Source: an uncultured Collinsella sp. (GTDB taxonomy: Bacteria; Actinomycetota; Coriobacteriia; Coriobacteriales; Coriobacteriaceae). From it: a stretch of DNA of 14,012 nt. Positions 6,063 to 13,966 of the stretch are shown piece after piece. The stretch spans positions 1 to 14,012 of the forward strand of contig CAKTUH010000015.1 of the NCBI GenBank assembly GCA_934621885.1, in the 5' to 3' direction. Below the pieces are notes generated by a model that worked only from the letters and a program-made list of their open reading frames with translations, was not told the DNA's origin and did no database searches. The translations under genes and the position numbers were made by a program. How positions within the stretch are numbered: the first letter of the stretch is position 1; each line of letters begins with the position of its first letter.

Positions 6063-6134
6063 CTACTCCCACTCAACGGTGCCGACGGGCTTGGGCGTGA
6101 GGTCGTAGCACACACGACAGATGCCGGGAACCTC
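6063..6134 (-). pseudogene. guaA: guaA (GMP synthase) 3'-end remnant, right island boundary
   Basis: The minus strand encodes EVPGICRVCYDLTPKP followed by VGTVEWE and TAG. This is the C-terminus of glutamine-hydrolysing GMP synthase (typical pattern NEV.GI.RV.YD...KPP.T.EWE). Similarity stops abruptly upstream of the Glu codon at 6132-6134: the next codon is AGG and then, reading back, an in-frame TAA. The other roughly 500 residues of GuaA are therefore not here. GuaA converts XMP to GMP and is normally kept intact, so a full copy should exist elsewhere. This piece is best explained as a displaced 3' end created by site-specific integration. The core TACTCCCACTC lies within it at 6064-6074. 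Confidence 0.8.
6064..6074. repeat. Direct repeat TACTCCCACTC, right copy (candidate att core)
   Basis: Identical to 1311-1321 and in the same orientation. Here it covers the codons for EWE and most of the stop codon in the guaA 3'-end remnant. Distance between the copies is 4753 bp. Confidence 0.6.
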
Positions 6135-6237
6135 CCTTTATACGTTCGGCATAATCGTAGGCGATACCAACAAATTCCAGTCCCGAGCAACAGGAGTACA
6201 ATTGCTGCTATTGTTGCCAGCCGTTGGGAGATGGAAG

Positions 6238-7242
6238 ATGAACTGCGATGGCTACCCATGCGTTCCCATGCCGTTGATGTGCACCGCCTTTGTGCCGGGA
6301 CAGATTGACGCTGCGGTTGCAGGCATTTCCGACCCCGATTCGCGCGCCATTGCCACGGCAGAAGCGCTGTACTTTCGCGGACAGGCCACCCTCGCTGCCA
6401 AGACGGCGCGCCCCTATCTTGGCGCCACCGATCCCGCGCTGCGCTATTCCGCATGCTTTATCTGCGGATATGCCAGTCTGTCGCTCAACCGTATCGCCGA
6501 TGCCCGCCGTTGCCTTGCGGGCATCCTCGATACGCCGGCCGGCGAGGAATCGCCCGCCGTCCACGCCACGCATATCCTGTTCGCCTCGGCCGCGAGCGTC
6601 CTGCTGCACTTGCCTTCCCCGTATTCCGCCGAAGAGTTTTATCCGCTTGCGGCGCATCTGCCCGAAGGCCTGCGCCTGTTCGCCAGCTACGTGATGGCGC
6701 ATGCCCTGTACCTGCGCGGCGAATATGGCCGCAGTCTGGGCATGGCGGAAAACGCCCTGATCATGAAACAGGGGAGTTATCCCATCTCGGAACTGTTCCT
6801 GCACCTGGCAGCTTCCATGGCATGCATGAGCCTCAAGGACATCGACACCGCAAAAACGCACTTCGGAGCTGCTTGGAACATTGCGCGCCCCGACGGCCTC
6901 ATCGAGCTCATCGGCGAGCACCACGGCCTTTTACAGGGGCTCATCGAGGCATGCTTAAAATCGCAATACCCTGACGACTTCGCGCACATCATCGAGATCA
7001 CATACCGCTTCAGCTACGGCTGGCGGCGCATCCACAACCCCGATTCGGGCGAGGACGTGGCCGACGACCTGACGACCACAGAGTTCACCATGGCCATGCT
7101 CGCCTGCCGCGGATGGACCAACGCCGAAATCGCACGCCATATGGGAGTATCGCCGGGCACTGTCAAAAACCGCCTATCCAGTGTGTATGCAAAGCTTGGC
7201 ATCGGCACGCGCGCCGAACTGGTCGCGCATATGCTGCGTTAG
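6238..7242 (+). CDS. LuxR-type transcriptional regulator with helical repeat sensor region
   Basis: This 334-residue regulator has a C-terminal LuxR/FixJ helix-turn-helix at about residues 278-334. It shows LTTTEFTMAMLACRGWTN, then EIARHMGVS, then the recognition helix around PGTVKNRLSSVYAKLGI (about 306-322). The first 270 residues are alanine- and leucine-rich helices arranged like TPR units (ALYLRGEYGRSLGMAENAL is one). No receiver domain or P-loop is seen, so the input is not a two-component phosphate or an ATP switch of the MalT kind. The start ATG 6238 has GGGAG (6226-6230) 7 nt upstream. The frame stays open back to an ATG at 6121, but that region overlaps the guaA remnant. It precedes the large surface protein gene on the same strand and is probably its regulator; that link is inference. 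Confidence 0.85.
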   Translation: MNCDGYPCVPMPLMCTAFVPGQIDAAVAGISDPDSRAIATAEALYFRGQATLAAKTARPYLGATDPALRYSACFICGYASLSLNRIADARRCLAGILDTPAGEESPAVHATHILFASAASVLLHLPSPYSAEEFYPLAAHLPEGLRLFASYVMAHALYLRGEYGRSLGMAENALIMKQGSYPISELFLHLAASMACMSLKDIDTAKTHFGAAWNIARPDGLIELIGEHHGLLQGLIEACLKSQYPDDFAHIIEITYRFSYGWRRIHNPDSGEDVADDLTTTEFTMAMLACRGWTNAEIARHMGVSPGTVKNRLSSVYAKLGIGTRAELVAHMLR

Positions 7243-7266
7243 CGGCCAGACTGCCTAGCGCAGCAT
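7231..7266 (+). other. Hairpin spanning the LuxR gene stop codon
   Basis: ATGCTGCGTTAG (7231-7242, the last codons and stop) pairs with CTAGCGCAGCAT (7255-7266) over 12 bp with one T.G pair and a 12-nt loop. No T-run follows. It may be a partial transcription barrier or an RNA stabiliser between the regulator and the next gene; it is too complementary to ignore. Confidence 0.4.
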
Positions 7267-7298
7267 GCGCGTTCCGGAGCCCCGGCGCTTCACTCGCT

Positions 7299-7368
7299 CA
7301 AATTGGACATTTTGGCCATCGAACGGCACTACCGCCACGAAGCGTCTTCTCGCAAAATTGGATTATTT
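7299..7368 (+). promoter_or_regulatory. Repeated AAATTGGA boxes upstream of the surface protein gene
   Basis: AAATTGGACATTTT (7300-7313) and AAATTGGATTATTT (7355-7368) share AAATTGGA at a spacing of 55 bp. They are the only AT-rich patches in the gap, and the second ends 30 bp before the start codon. They could be regulator sites or promoter parts. No good -35/-10 pair could be fixed. Confidence 0.25.
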
Positions 7369-7398
7369 CCACCGATATTTGCGGGATGGGAGCCCAAG

Positions 7399-10300
7399 AT
7401 GCTTGATCGCCGTTCGTTACTTGTTGCTGGAGCGTCCTCGCTAGCGAGCATTATGTTGCCCCGCGTGCCGGGAAGCGAAAATGCCTTCCTGCTGCCGTTC
7501 GCGCCCACCGCGGCCTATGCCGACGAAGAAGACCCCTTCAAGGTCCTGGTACTCTCGCGCACCATGTTTGGTGTGGTCGTGGTCGACGTCGCCAACAAGA
7601 ATACGCCTATCGCGGGTGCCCAGGTCACGCTCACATCGCGCTATGCCGCAGGCAAGCAGCTCACCGCCACGACCGATGAAGAAGGCACGGCCATCTTTGA
7701 GGTCGCCCCTCTTTCGGAAGGCTACGTGGACGAGGCAACGCTCCTTGACGCGTACGACTTTAACGGCGGCATCTCCATTAGCATGGCGGGCTACCGCGAT
7801 GTCGAGATTCCCCTTGCGCGTATCCAGGGCGGCACCGCCATAACCGCACCCACACGTCCGCTCTCCGATGGCGAGCCGTACTTCCGCCAGCTCACGTTCG
7901 ACGAATGGGACATCCAGTACGCCGACGCCACGTTTATGGCAATGCCAGCGGACGAAGCGGCAAACGACCAGCCCGACACGCACGCTTTTACCGTGCAGGC
8001 TCATCTGCCGCAGGGCGGGCAGGCAACATTGCATATCAATAAAGTGATGCCCGCTGCGGGCAGCTCAACCGAAACCGTCACGCAGATTGGTCAGATCAAG
8101 GCCAGCGCATCGGGCGTGGACAATCTGGCGACATTCACGCTGGAAGACAAGTTCCTCGATGCAGCGTCGAGCCTTCTGGAAGAAGGATGCAAGTTGCGCT
8201 TTGTCCTCGACTACCAGGGCAAGACCTACACACTCTCCTCCCCCATGGCCGTTGTCACTGCGCCGGCCGCAAAGGCAGAATCGGGCTCGACCACTATCGT
8301 CCCCACTACCATGGACCAAGAGATCACTCCGTTTGATTTCCCCGCGGCGTTTCCCGGCATCGGCGGCAATAAGTTCACGTGCTGGATGCCCTCGTTCCCC
8401 ATTTTGTTCGGTTTCTCGTTTGCTGGATACGTGCTGTTTGGCGGAGGATACAAACCAGCCAGCTATATGAACGATTCGGGCAACCCTGATCCGGAATACT
8501 GGAAGAAATCGCCGCGCGAGTCGGGCGCCAAGCAGGCAAACCGCTACCTCGACGAGATGGAGGGGAAGTGGAATCAGTACAAAAGTATGAGTGCCGGTTC
8601 GGGCACCGATCCAAGAAACACCAAGCTCCTTCGCCACCATTGCACGCCGCTGTTCACGATGGATATCGCCACACAGCTGTACGGCTCGCTCGCCTACGAT
8701 TGGGTGGGCAAAACCTGGGGCAACAACAACGACCCCGCATACGGCAATATTAAGGCCCTCTTCCAGGTAAGAACCGACCTCAATTGGACCGAACAGTTTA
8801 CCCTAGGACCGGTGCCATTTTTCCTAAACGTCAACCCTTGGGTGCTGGCGAAGCTGGCGCTCGCTGTGGGTGCTCACACGCACGGCAGCGGCGCGGCGTT
8901 TTTTAAAAACATTTCGCTCGACTATTCAAACACGTCGGGCTCGTTCACCATCCAGATCGGGCTTGCCGTCACCTTTGGAGCCGGCGTTGCAGGCGTCGCT
9001 TCGTCCGCTGTGCGCGGTGCCGCATCCCTCACGCTGTTCATTGGGTACGAGAAGGCAGATGGACACCAGCTTCCGCGGCTGCGCGTAGGTGCAGACGTCG
9101 ATGTCGATGTGATACTCCAGTTCGTAATGTTCAAGTGGACCACCAAGGCTTGGTCGGGGTCGTGGCCCACACTCATCGATTCGTGGAATATGTCGGTGAA
9201 CAATGGCGACCAGTATGTACTCCAGCGCTCTGAGCTGGCATTGGGTGGAAATACGCCTTATACGTTGGATGCCTGCTTCGGCACGCCCGGCAACGCCGAG
9301 GCAGGTGGTGTGCCGCAATTTATCGCATCGGCCACCATCGTCACCAACGCCGAGCTGCTCGCACGCGCCGAGGTTAAGGCCACTGCCGTAAACGCCGCGC
9401 CTGTCGTGCGCGATTGGGATCAAGCGGTCACGCGCATTGAGCTCGAGGCGAATTCAGAAAGCGACGACACGGGACAGATCGAGCATTTCGTCCATGCACT
9501 GGTAGAGAACGACGAAAACGCCGCGCCGATGTATGAGTACACCTACATCGGTCAGTCAACGAACGCCGTTGCTGACCCGAACGCCAATTCTGCCGGCGTG
9601 TCGGAAGACGAGCGTGGCGGCATCAAGCCCTCGAGCGACAACGTGCTGTTTTCCGGCGTGCTCAGCGAAGCTCACATGAAGCTGGCAATGATTGCCGGCG
9701 TAGAATGCCTGTTCCGTATCGCCTCGGTGCGCTACGGCGACAATGGCCGCTCGCGCCTGGTGGTGCACACAAAGGCAAACGGCACGTGGTCCGCTCCCAC
9801 GCCCGTGGACTTCCCCCTTGGGTTTGGCGAGGGCGACGTGGGGCGCGACGGCATATTCGATTACGACTTCGACGTGGTGGAATATACAGACGGGAGGGAA
9901 AACCAGGACGCCTACGTGCTGCTGGTCTCGGGCGAGCGCCCCGCCGGCGACAGCACCCTTTTCGATACGGCGAACACATCCGGCATACTGTCCGTTGTGC
10001 GCCTGCGCATAAGCAACGACGGAGTTCGCGTGATATCGCACACGTCGTGGCGCAGCATCTCGCGCGGCCGCCTTCAGGAGGATGGCTACCATTGCCTGCA
10101 GTGCCCACGCATCACGGTAGGCAAGACGCTGGTCGACGGACGCCTGTCGGGTGCCTACCTCCACCGCCGCGGAGCCACCGCAGAAAAGGCGCTCGGCAGT
10201 GAGGCTGAGGTTGCGCTGGAGTGCTTTACCCTGTGGTCGGACGTTTCGGGCGACAGCCTGACGTTCCGCCAAGTTCTTCGCTTTCCGCAGGCACCGTCGA

Positions 10301-11766
10301 GTATCGAGCTGAGCGAGCCCGAGAATATCAACGGCAAAATGGTGGTGCCCGTTGCGTACGAGACCGCAGACGGTTGCGGCTGCGCATCGTACGCCGTGAT
10401 TGGCCAGTCCATTGCGGGCTGGGGCGTTATGCCACCAGACGCCACGGTACCCCATGCGGTGCCGTGGCCGCAACATTCGGGCTTTTTGGCCACCGTCAAC
10501 GAGCAGCTGCAGCATATTACTTGGACGCGAGGCGCATCGGCATTTGCAACGCAGCCCGTGGGTGCCGCAGGCTGTGGCCCGGCGTCGTTTAGCGTAAGCA
10601 ACAACGGCAGGTGCGCGCTCTATGTAGAGAACACCGATGGCAAGGTGGGGCAAACCTACGACGAAGAAGGCAACCCGGTAGCAGTGATGGGCAAGCACTT
10701 CCGCATCTTCGCCAGCACCTTGGCAGGCGATCTGTTCACGGAGCCGTTCGTGATGTGCGAGCTGGACCATCCCATCGATCAGATAACGACATTTTTGACG
10801 TCGGGAGGCATGCTCTCCGCGCTCGCCACGCACATTGTGAGCGCGGAGAGGAGCGAGGCAGAGCTGCACGGCATCGAAGTGCCCTTGGTGGCGTGTGCCA
10901 CTCCGACGGGCGCGGTCGCTACCTCGGGCGCGGTGGTGCCCGGAGCAGCAGGCGAATCCTTCGTGGTCACGGTGCGAAACGACGGCAACACCTTGCTGAC
11001 CGCCGGCACGATCGATTTGTACCGAGAGGGCTCCAGCCAGCCGTTCTCCAGCGCATCCATCGGGTTCGGAGCGAACGCACGCATGGCTTCGATCTACGAT
11101 CCAGAGCTTGCCGAAGATACTTCGGCCAACGACATGGCACACGTAAAGTACGCGCTCGAGACGCTGGGCGCGCGTTTTGCAACGCACCCGCTGGTAGCCG
11201 ACAACGGCAACGCCGTGCTGGCACCGGGTTGCACGGCACAGTTCCGCCTGAGCTTCGCCATCCCCGAGAGTTGGAGCGACGAAGTGGGCAAACGCGTAAC
11301 GCTGTATGCGAAGGCACGTAATCTGGTGGCGCTCGATCCCGTGACGCTCGAGGAAATTCGACCGGGCGCAAACTCGACGCTGGGTGCCGTACTGCACGAG
11401 CTTCATGTGCCCGACGCGGCATGCGAACGCTCAGAAGTTCAGGTCGGCGTATGCGACAACGCGGATACGACAGGGCTTCACGATGCACCAATGACGGCGG
11501 ACGGCGGTGGCGGCTCGAGTGGCGGCGGTACTGACAAGGGCGGCGGCTCCGGCGGAAGCAGCTCCAGCAGTGGCAAGGACCACGGCACTAACAAGCGCTC
11601 CGGAAAAGCGGGCGCGCTTGCGGGCACGGGCGATGTCAACGCTCCCCTTACGGCAGCCGCCGCAGCACTCGCAGCGGCAGGCGCCGGCCTCGTCGCCTAC
11701 AGCGCCCGCCGCACGGCGCTCGAAACCGACACCGCCAATGAGGTCAATTCGGATGAGCCTCGCTAG
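7399..11766 (+). CDS. Large secreted surface protein with Tat-like signal and LAxTG-type sorting signal
   Basis: This is a 1455-residue exported protein. The N-terminus MLDRRSLLVAGASSLASIML has a twin Arg (4-5) and a hydrophobic stretch like a Tat signal; cleavage is likely after AYA (39-41). Residues about 59-100 (IAGAQVTLTS, TDEEGTAIFEV) resemble a carboxypeptidase-regulatory or SpaA-like beta domain. The middle has no recognised family: a glycine/alanine-rich beta segment lies around 514-560, and repeated beta blocks at about 740-1150 could form a propeller. Residues about 1181-1260 (ESFVVTVRNDGNTLLTAG) look like a CARDB/Ig-type domain. A Gly/Ser linker (about 1368-1400) leads to LAGTGD (from 1407), a hydrophobic helix, ARR and a 15-residue tail, the layout of a sortase signal. 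Start ATG 7399 has GGGAG 7 nt upstream. It probably displays a large adhesive or sensory array on the wall; its ligand is unknown. Confidence 0.85.
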   Translation: MLDRRSLLVAGASSLASIMLPRVPGSENAFLLPFAPTAAYADEEDPFKVLVLSRTMFGVVVVDVANKNTPIAGAQVTLTSRYAAGKQLTATTDEEGTAIFEVAPLSEGYVDEATLLDAYDFNGGISISMAGYRDVEIPLARIQGGTAITAPTRPLSDGEPYFRQLTFDEWDIQYADATFMAMPADEAANDQPDTHAFTVQAHLPQGGQATLHINKVMPAAGSSTETVTQIGQIKASASGVDNLATFTLEDKFLDAASSLLEEGCKLRFVLDYQGKTYTLSSPMAVVTAPAAKAESGSTTIVPTTMDQEITPFDFPAAFPGIGGNKFTCWMPSFPILFGFSFAGYVLFGGGYKPASYMNDSGNPDPEYWKKSPRESGAKQANRYLDEMEGKWNQYKSMSAGSGTDPRNTKLLRHHCTPLFTMDIATQLYGSLAYDWVGKTWGNNNDPAYGNIKALFQVRTDLNWTEQFTLGPVPFFLNVNPWVLAKLALAVGAHTHGSGAAFFKNISLDYSNTSGSFTIQIGLAVTFGAGVAGVASSAVRGAASLTLFIGYEKADGHQLPRLRVGADVDVDVILQFVMFKWTTKAWSGSWPTLIDSWNMSVNNGDQYVLQRSELALGGNTPYTLDACFGTPGNAEAGGVPQFIASATIVTNAELLARAEVKATAVNAAPVVRDWDQAVTRIELEANSESDDTGQIEHFVHALVENDENAAPMYEYTYIGQSTNAVADPNANSAGVSEDERGGIKPSSDNVLFSGVLSEAHMKLAMIAGVECLFRIASVRYGDNGRSRLVVHTKANGTWSAPTPVDFPLGFGEGDVGRDGIFDYDFDVVEYTDGRENQDAYVLLVSGERPAGDSTLFDTANTSGILSVVRLRISNDGVRVISHTSWRSISRGRLQEDGYHCLQCPRITVGKTLVDGRLSGAYLHRRGATAEKALGSEAEVALECFTLWSDVSGDSLTFRQVLRFPQAPSSIELSEPENINGKMVVPVAYETADGCGCASYAVIGQSIAGWGVMPPDATVPHAVPWPQHSGFLATVNEQLQHITWTRGASAFATQPVGAAGCGPASFSVSNNGRCALYVENTDGKVGQTYDEEGNPVAVMGKHFRIFASTLAGDLFTEPFVMCELDHPIDQITTFLTSGGMLSALATHIVSAERSEAELHGIEVPLVACATPTGAVATSGAVVPGAAGESFVVTVRNDGNTLLTAGTIDLYREGSSQPFSSASIGFGANARMASIYDPELAEDTSANDMAHVKYALETLGARFATHPLVADNGNAVLAPGCTAQFRLSFAIPESWSDEVGKRVTLYAKARNLVALDPVTLEEIRPGANSTLGAVLHELHVPDAACERSEVQVGVCDNADTTGLHDAPMTADGGGGSSGGGTDKGGGSGGSSSSSGKDHGTNKRSGKAGALAGTGDVNAPLTAAAAALAAAGAGLVAYSARRTALETDTANEVNSDEPR

Positions 11767-11816
11767 CTCCTAGTTACTTTTGTGAGAGACGCCGACTCGG
11801 CTCATCGAACATCAAA

Positions 11817-11850
11817 ATGGGCTGGTTCTGAATACCCAAAGCCAGCCCAT
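11817..11850. terminator. Terminator between convergent genes
   Basis: ATGGGCTGG (11817-11825) pairs perfectly with CCAGCCCAT (11842-11850). Leftward it is followed by TTTTGATG and lies just after the stop of the minus-strand membrane gene (11857). Rightward it follows the surface protein stop by 50 bp but lacks a U run. It can end both converging transcripts. Confidence 0.75.
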
Positions 11851-11856
11851 TGCGCA

Positions 11857-12441
11857 TTAAATGTCGTCTGAGGAATCGAGTTCTGCCTCGAGCTTGGCAC
11901 GGCGTCTTTTCGCCGTGAAAAACGTTGCGCACAGGACAGCAAACGTGGCCGCGAAAATCGTCGCACCGCAGAACACGCCCGTGGCCAGGTTCGCCAACCA
12001 AAAGACGCTTTCGAGCGGTACGATCTGCGCCTCAGCGATACAGCGCATTGCGGCAATAACAAGCGCGAACGCGGCGCCGCTAAGACCGCTGACAAGCAGG
12101 AAATATCCAACAGGAAGATGCTCGGTTTGCCCAAAACGATTGGTATCGACATAGCCCTTCCGCGTTTGCAGTCCTGCGCAAATCAACATCACGAGAACGA
12201 GCCACAAATACATGGCTGCCTCGAACGGCGTTGCAAAGCCATGCGGCATTTCACTGGCGTCGCTGTGAACCCACGCAACCTGTCGAGCTATAAACTGGTA
12301 GAAAAAGACCATCAACATGCCAAACGAAAGCAGCACGAAACCAATCTTGTAGATCTTCGCGTTCTCAGCCTCCAGGCGCTCATCCTTTGGGCCGGCATAT
12401 TCACGCCACTTTTGCACGAGTTTTAAATCTTCAAATCTCAT
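11857..12441 (-). CDS. Four-TM membrane protein paired with a small XRE regulator
   Basis: This is a 194-residue integral membrane protein. It has an N-terminal charged stretch (KDERLEAENAKIYKIGF), TM helices at about 31-51, 74-91, 110-131 and 148-173, and a basic then acidic cytoplasmic tail (AKRRRAKLEAELDSSDD). The motif DER...E..KIY.. before the first TM is common in small multi-TM proteins encoded next to XRE-type regulators (DUF6773-like; the label is a guess). It starts 9 bp after the regulator stop, with AGGAG at the stop codon 6 nt before the ATG, so the two are translationally coupled. Function is unknown. Its tie to the regulator suggests a stress- or signal-responsive membrane partner. 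Confidence 0.8.
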   Translation of the reverse strand: MRFEDLKLVQKWREYAGPKDERLEAENAKIYKIGFVLLSFGMLMVFFYQFIARQVAWVHSDASEMPHGFATPFEAAMYLWLVLVMLICAGLQTRKGYVDTNRFGQTEHLPVGYFLLVSGLSGAAFALVIAAMRCIAEAQIVPLESVFWLANLATGVFCGATIFAATFAVLCATFFTAKRRRAKLEAELDSSDDI

Positions 12442-12450
12442 AGCGAACTC

Positions 12451-12681
12451 CTAAAGAGCGTCAGGGTCGACGTCGTTTTCGTCTTCCCAAAACAAGTCGT
12501 TCAACGTAACGCGTAGCGCTTTACAGATTGCCACGCACAAATTGAGCGTGGGGTTGTAGCCGCCCGCCTCGATCAGACCGATGGTCTGGCGCGTAACGCC
12601 CACGGCCTCAGCCAAGTCAGCTTGCGAAAGGCCAACCGCCGCGCGCGCCGCCTTCATGCGTAGGTTCTTTTTGCCCGGCAT
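12451..12681 (-). CDS. Small XRE-family transcriptional regulator
   Basis: This 76-residue DNA-binding protein is almost entirely one HTH_3 (Cro/CI) domain. LSQADLAEAVGVTRQTIGLI (about 18-37) contains the helix-turn-helix, followed by EAGGYNPTLNLCVAICKALR and VTLNDLFWEDE, a typical YgzD/PbsX-like single-domain form. The ATG at 12681 is chosen because AAAGGA lies about 6 nt upstream; the frame is open 20 codons further, but that part lies in the promoter leader. It is first in an operon with the membrane protein at 11857-12441. It probably represses its own promoter through the boxes at 12702-12790. Confidence 0.9.
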   Translation of the reverse strand: MPGKKNLRMKAARAAVGLSQADLAEAVGVTRQTIGLIEAGGYNPTLNLCVAICKALRVTLNDLFWEDENDVDPDAL

Positions 12682-12701
12682 GGAGTTCCTTTCGTGGTAA
12701 T

Positions 12702-12790
12702 GGACAGATATCCGTTGCAACATGACGGAAATATATTGCATCTATCAACGTATGTCAACTATATCTGTCATTATGAAAGCATGTCTGTCA
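12702..12790 (-). promoter_or_regulatory. Promoter and candidate operators of the XRE operon
   Basis: On the minus strand TTGACA (12753-12758) and TATATT (12730-12735) are separated by exactly 17 bp, a near-consensus promoter reading toward the XRE gene. Three related 10-mers surround it: GGACAGATAT (12702-12711), ATATCTGTCA (12761-12770) and ATGTCTGTCA (12781-12790), given as plus-strand sequence. The last two are direct repeats exactly 20 bp apart just upstream of the -35; the first is inverted and lies downstream of the transcription start. This looks like a multi-site operator for autoregulation. The promoter is well supported, the operator role is inferred. Confidence 0.6.
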
Positions 12791-12794
12791 TTGC

Positions 12795-12893
12795 ATGCAG
12801 GGTGCCCAGCTGTACCCGAAGCTGCGCGAGGCGCTGGCCCTGCTCATCGAGCACCAAAAAGGGCTGGCCCCGATAACTCGGAGCCAGCCCTGA
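12795..12893 (+). other. Coding-like fragment between the minus-strand genes
   Basis: On the plus strand ATG 12795 opens 32 codons beginning MQGAQLYPKLREALALLIEH and stopping at TGA 12891-12893. The first 21 residues read like an amphipathic protein tail, and the rest is the terminator hairpin of the lipoprotein gene. It has no ribosome binding site and overlaps a minus-strand terminator. It may be the residue of a lost gene end or chance. Confidence 0.2.
12860..12891 (-). terminator. Terminator of the lipoprotein gene
   Basis: On the minus strand AGGGCTGGC (12891-12883) pairs with GCCAGCCCT (12868-12860), 9 bp perfect, and is followed by TTTTTGG. It begins about 30 nt after the lipoprotein stop codon. 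This is a typical intrinsic terminator for leftward transcription. Confidence 0.85.
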
Positions 12894-12920
12894 GTCGCCT
12901 GACGTGGGAATCGCAATCCG

Positions 12921-13940
12921 TTACTTGAGCTTCAGCGCCTCCATCATGGGCACGGCAGCATCCCAGTCGATCTTCCAGCCAATCGACACGCGGACGGTCT
13001 CGCCCGTTGCGGGAGCCGTCGCAAACAGCGTATGGCCGTTGTCGGGACCGGTAAAGCGCAGCCACGTTATGCCGTTGTACTCGACCTGGTCGGTTGTCGT
13101 CTCCTTGCCTTCGTAGACCTGCTCTAGGCTTGCAATCTCTTCCTCCGGCGAGCGCGGGAAGATGCTGATGTTCAGGCGTCCTCCAGTCTCGTCGTGGAAG
13201 AAGTCTGCCTTTTCGCGCTCTTCGTTGGACGAATCCAGCGTGTACCCATCGGCGGCCTCGATGCTGTACGATGCGCAATCGATGCCGGTCATATTGGCCG
13301 CGTCACCAGAATCGGCCACGCCGCCCGCCGCCTTGAACTCCTTAGTCTCACACCCCGTGGTGTCAAAGTGCATGGCCTCATGATTCTTGGCGGGGGCGTA
13401 AGCGTCTACGAACTCGACAGTGATGGGCCCGTAGTACGCCGTCTTGGGCGCCCAGAAGTAGACATACTCAACGGTCTCGCCCGGACCGATATCTTGCCTC
13501 TTGGAAAGGTCGATGCCCTCGTGAAGCTCATCGGGAGCCTCGCTTGCAACGTAATCGAGCACGGCGGCCTTGCCGGAAGTAAACAACGGGTCGCCTGCCT
13601 CAAGATCGCCCTGGGCAGCATGCACGTTAAAGGAGCTAAACGTCCTGTTCTTTTCATTGTTGTTGGTGATCTTGACGTGCAGGTAAAAGCCGTCCTGCAG
13701 CTTAGCGTCGCCGCGATAGAACGTACCGTGGGCTACCGACTCATAGGTTATGCCAGCCACCTCGACCGTCTGCGACTCATAGGCCTTGGCCTTCTTCTCT
13801 ACGGGAGCACTGCCGCCCGAGCTGCCAGCCGAGCCGCTCGGAGCACTACCGCCACAGCCGGCCACCGAACACGCCAGCACGGCCGAAAGCATCACGGTGG
13901 GAATTCCTAACAGCAGCTTTTTCGTCATGGGCTTCATCAT
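12921..13940 (-). CDS. Secreted lipoprotein, DUF5067-like N-terminal domain
   Basis: This is a 339-residue membrane-anchored lipoprotein. The signal peptide MMKPMTKKLLLGIPTVMLSA ends in the lipobox SVAGC with acylated Cys29, followed by a Gly/Ser-rich flexible linker (30-47). The first folded part (about 55-205) has an extracellular immunoglobulin-like pattern (GFYLHVKITNNNEKNRTFSS, then DIGPGETVEYVYFWAP) resembling DUF5067-type lipoproteins. The second part (about 215-339) is a separate domain ending SIGWKIDWDAAVPMMEALKL, which I do not recognise. The ATG at 13940 is chosen because AAAGGAG lies 8 nt upstream; an upstream ATG at 13970 has no ribosome binding site and would precede the signal peptide. 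Its role is unknown. Confidence 0.85.
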   Translation of the reverse strand: MMKPMTKKLLLGIPTVMLSAVLACSVAGCGGSAPSGSAGSSGGSAPVEKKAKAYESQTVEVAGITYESVAHGTFYRGDAKLQDGFYLHVKITNNNEKNRTFSSFNVHAAQGDLEAGDPLFTSGKAAVLDYVASEAPDELHEGIDLSKRQDIGPGETVEYVYFWAPKTAYYGPITVEFVDAYAPAKNHEAMHFDTTGCETKEFKAAGGVADSGDAANMTGIDCASYSIEAADGYTLDSSNEEREKADFFHDETGGRLNISIFPRSPEEEIASLEQVYEGKETTTDQVEYNGITWLRFTGPDNGHTLFATAPATGETVRVSIGWKIDWDAAVPMMEALKLK

Positions 13941-13966
13941 CCTCACCGCTCCTTTCGGCTTGCAGC

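Noticed and set aside
6121..6237. N-terminal extension of the LuxR regulator from ATG 6121
   Set aside because: The segment begins inside the guaA remnant and lacks a ribosome binding site; ATG 6238 has GGGAG at a good distance.
7303..7398. Upstream start for the surface protein
   Set aside because: It would put 32 unrelated residues before the twin-arginine signal; ATG 7399 has a ribosome binding site and begins the signal directly.
9556..11406. 616-codon minus-strand open frame
   Set aside because: It lies opposite the surface protein gene, has no ribosome binding site or domains, and its Cys/Arg/His-rich composition is typical of an antisense shadow in GC-rich DNA.
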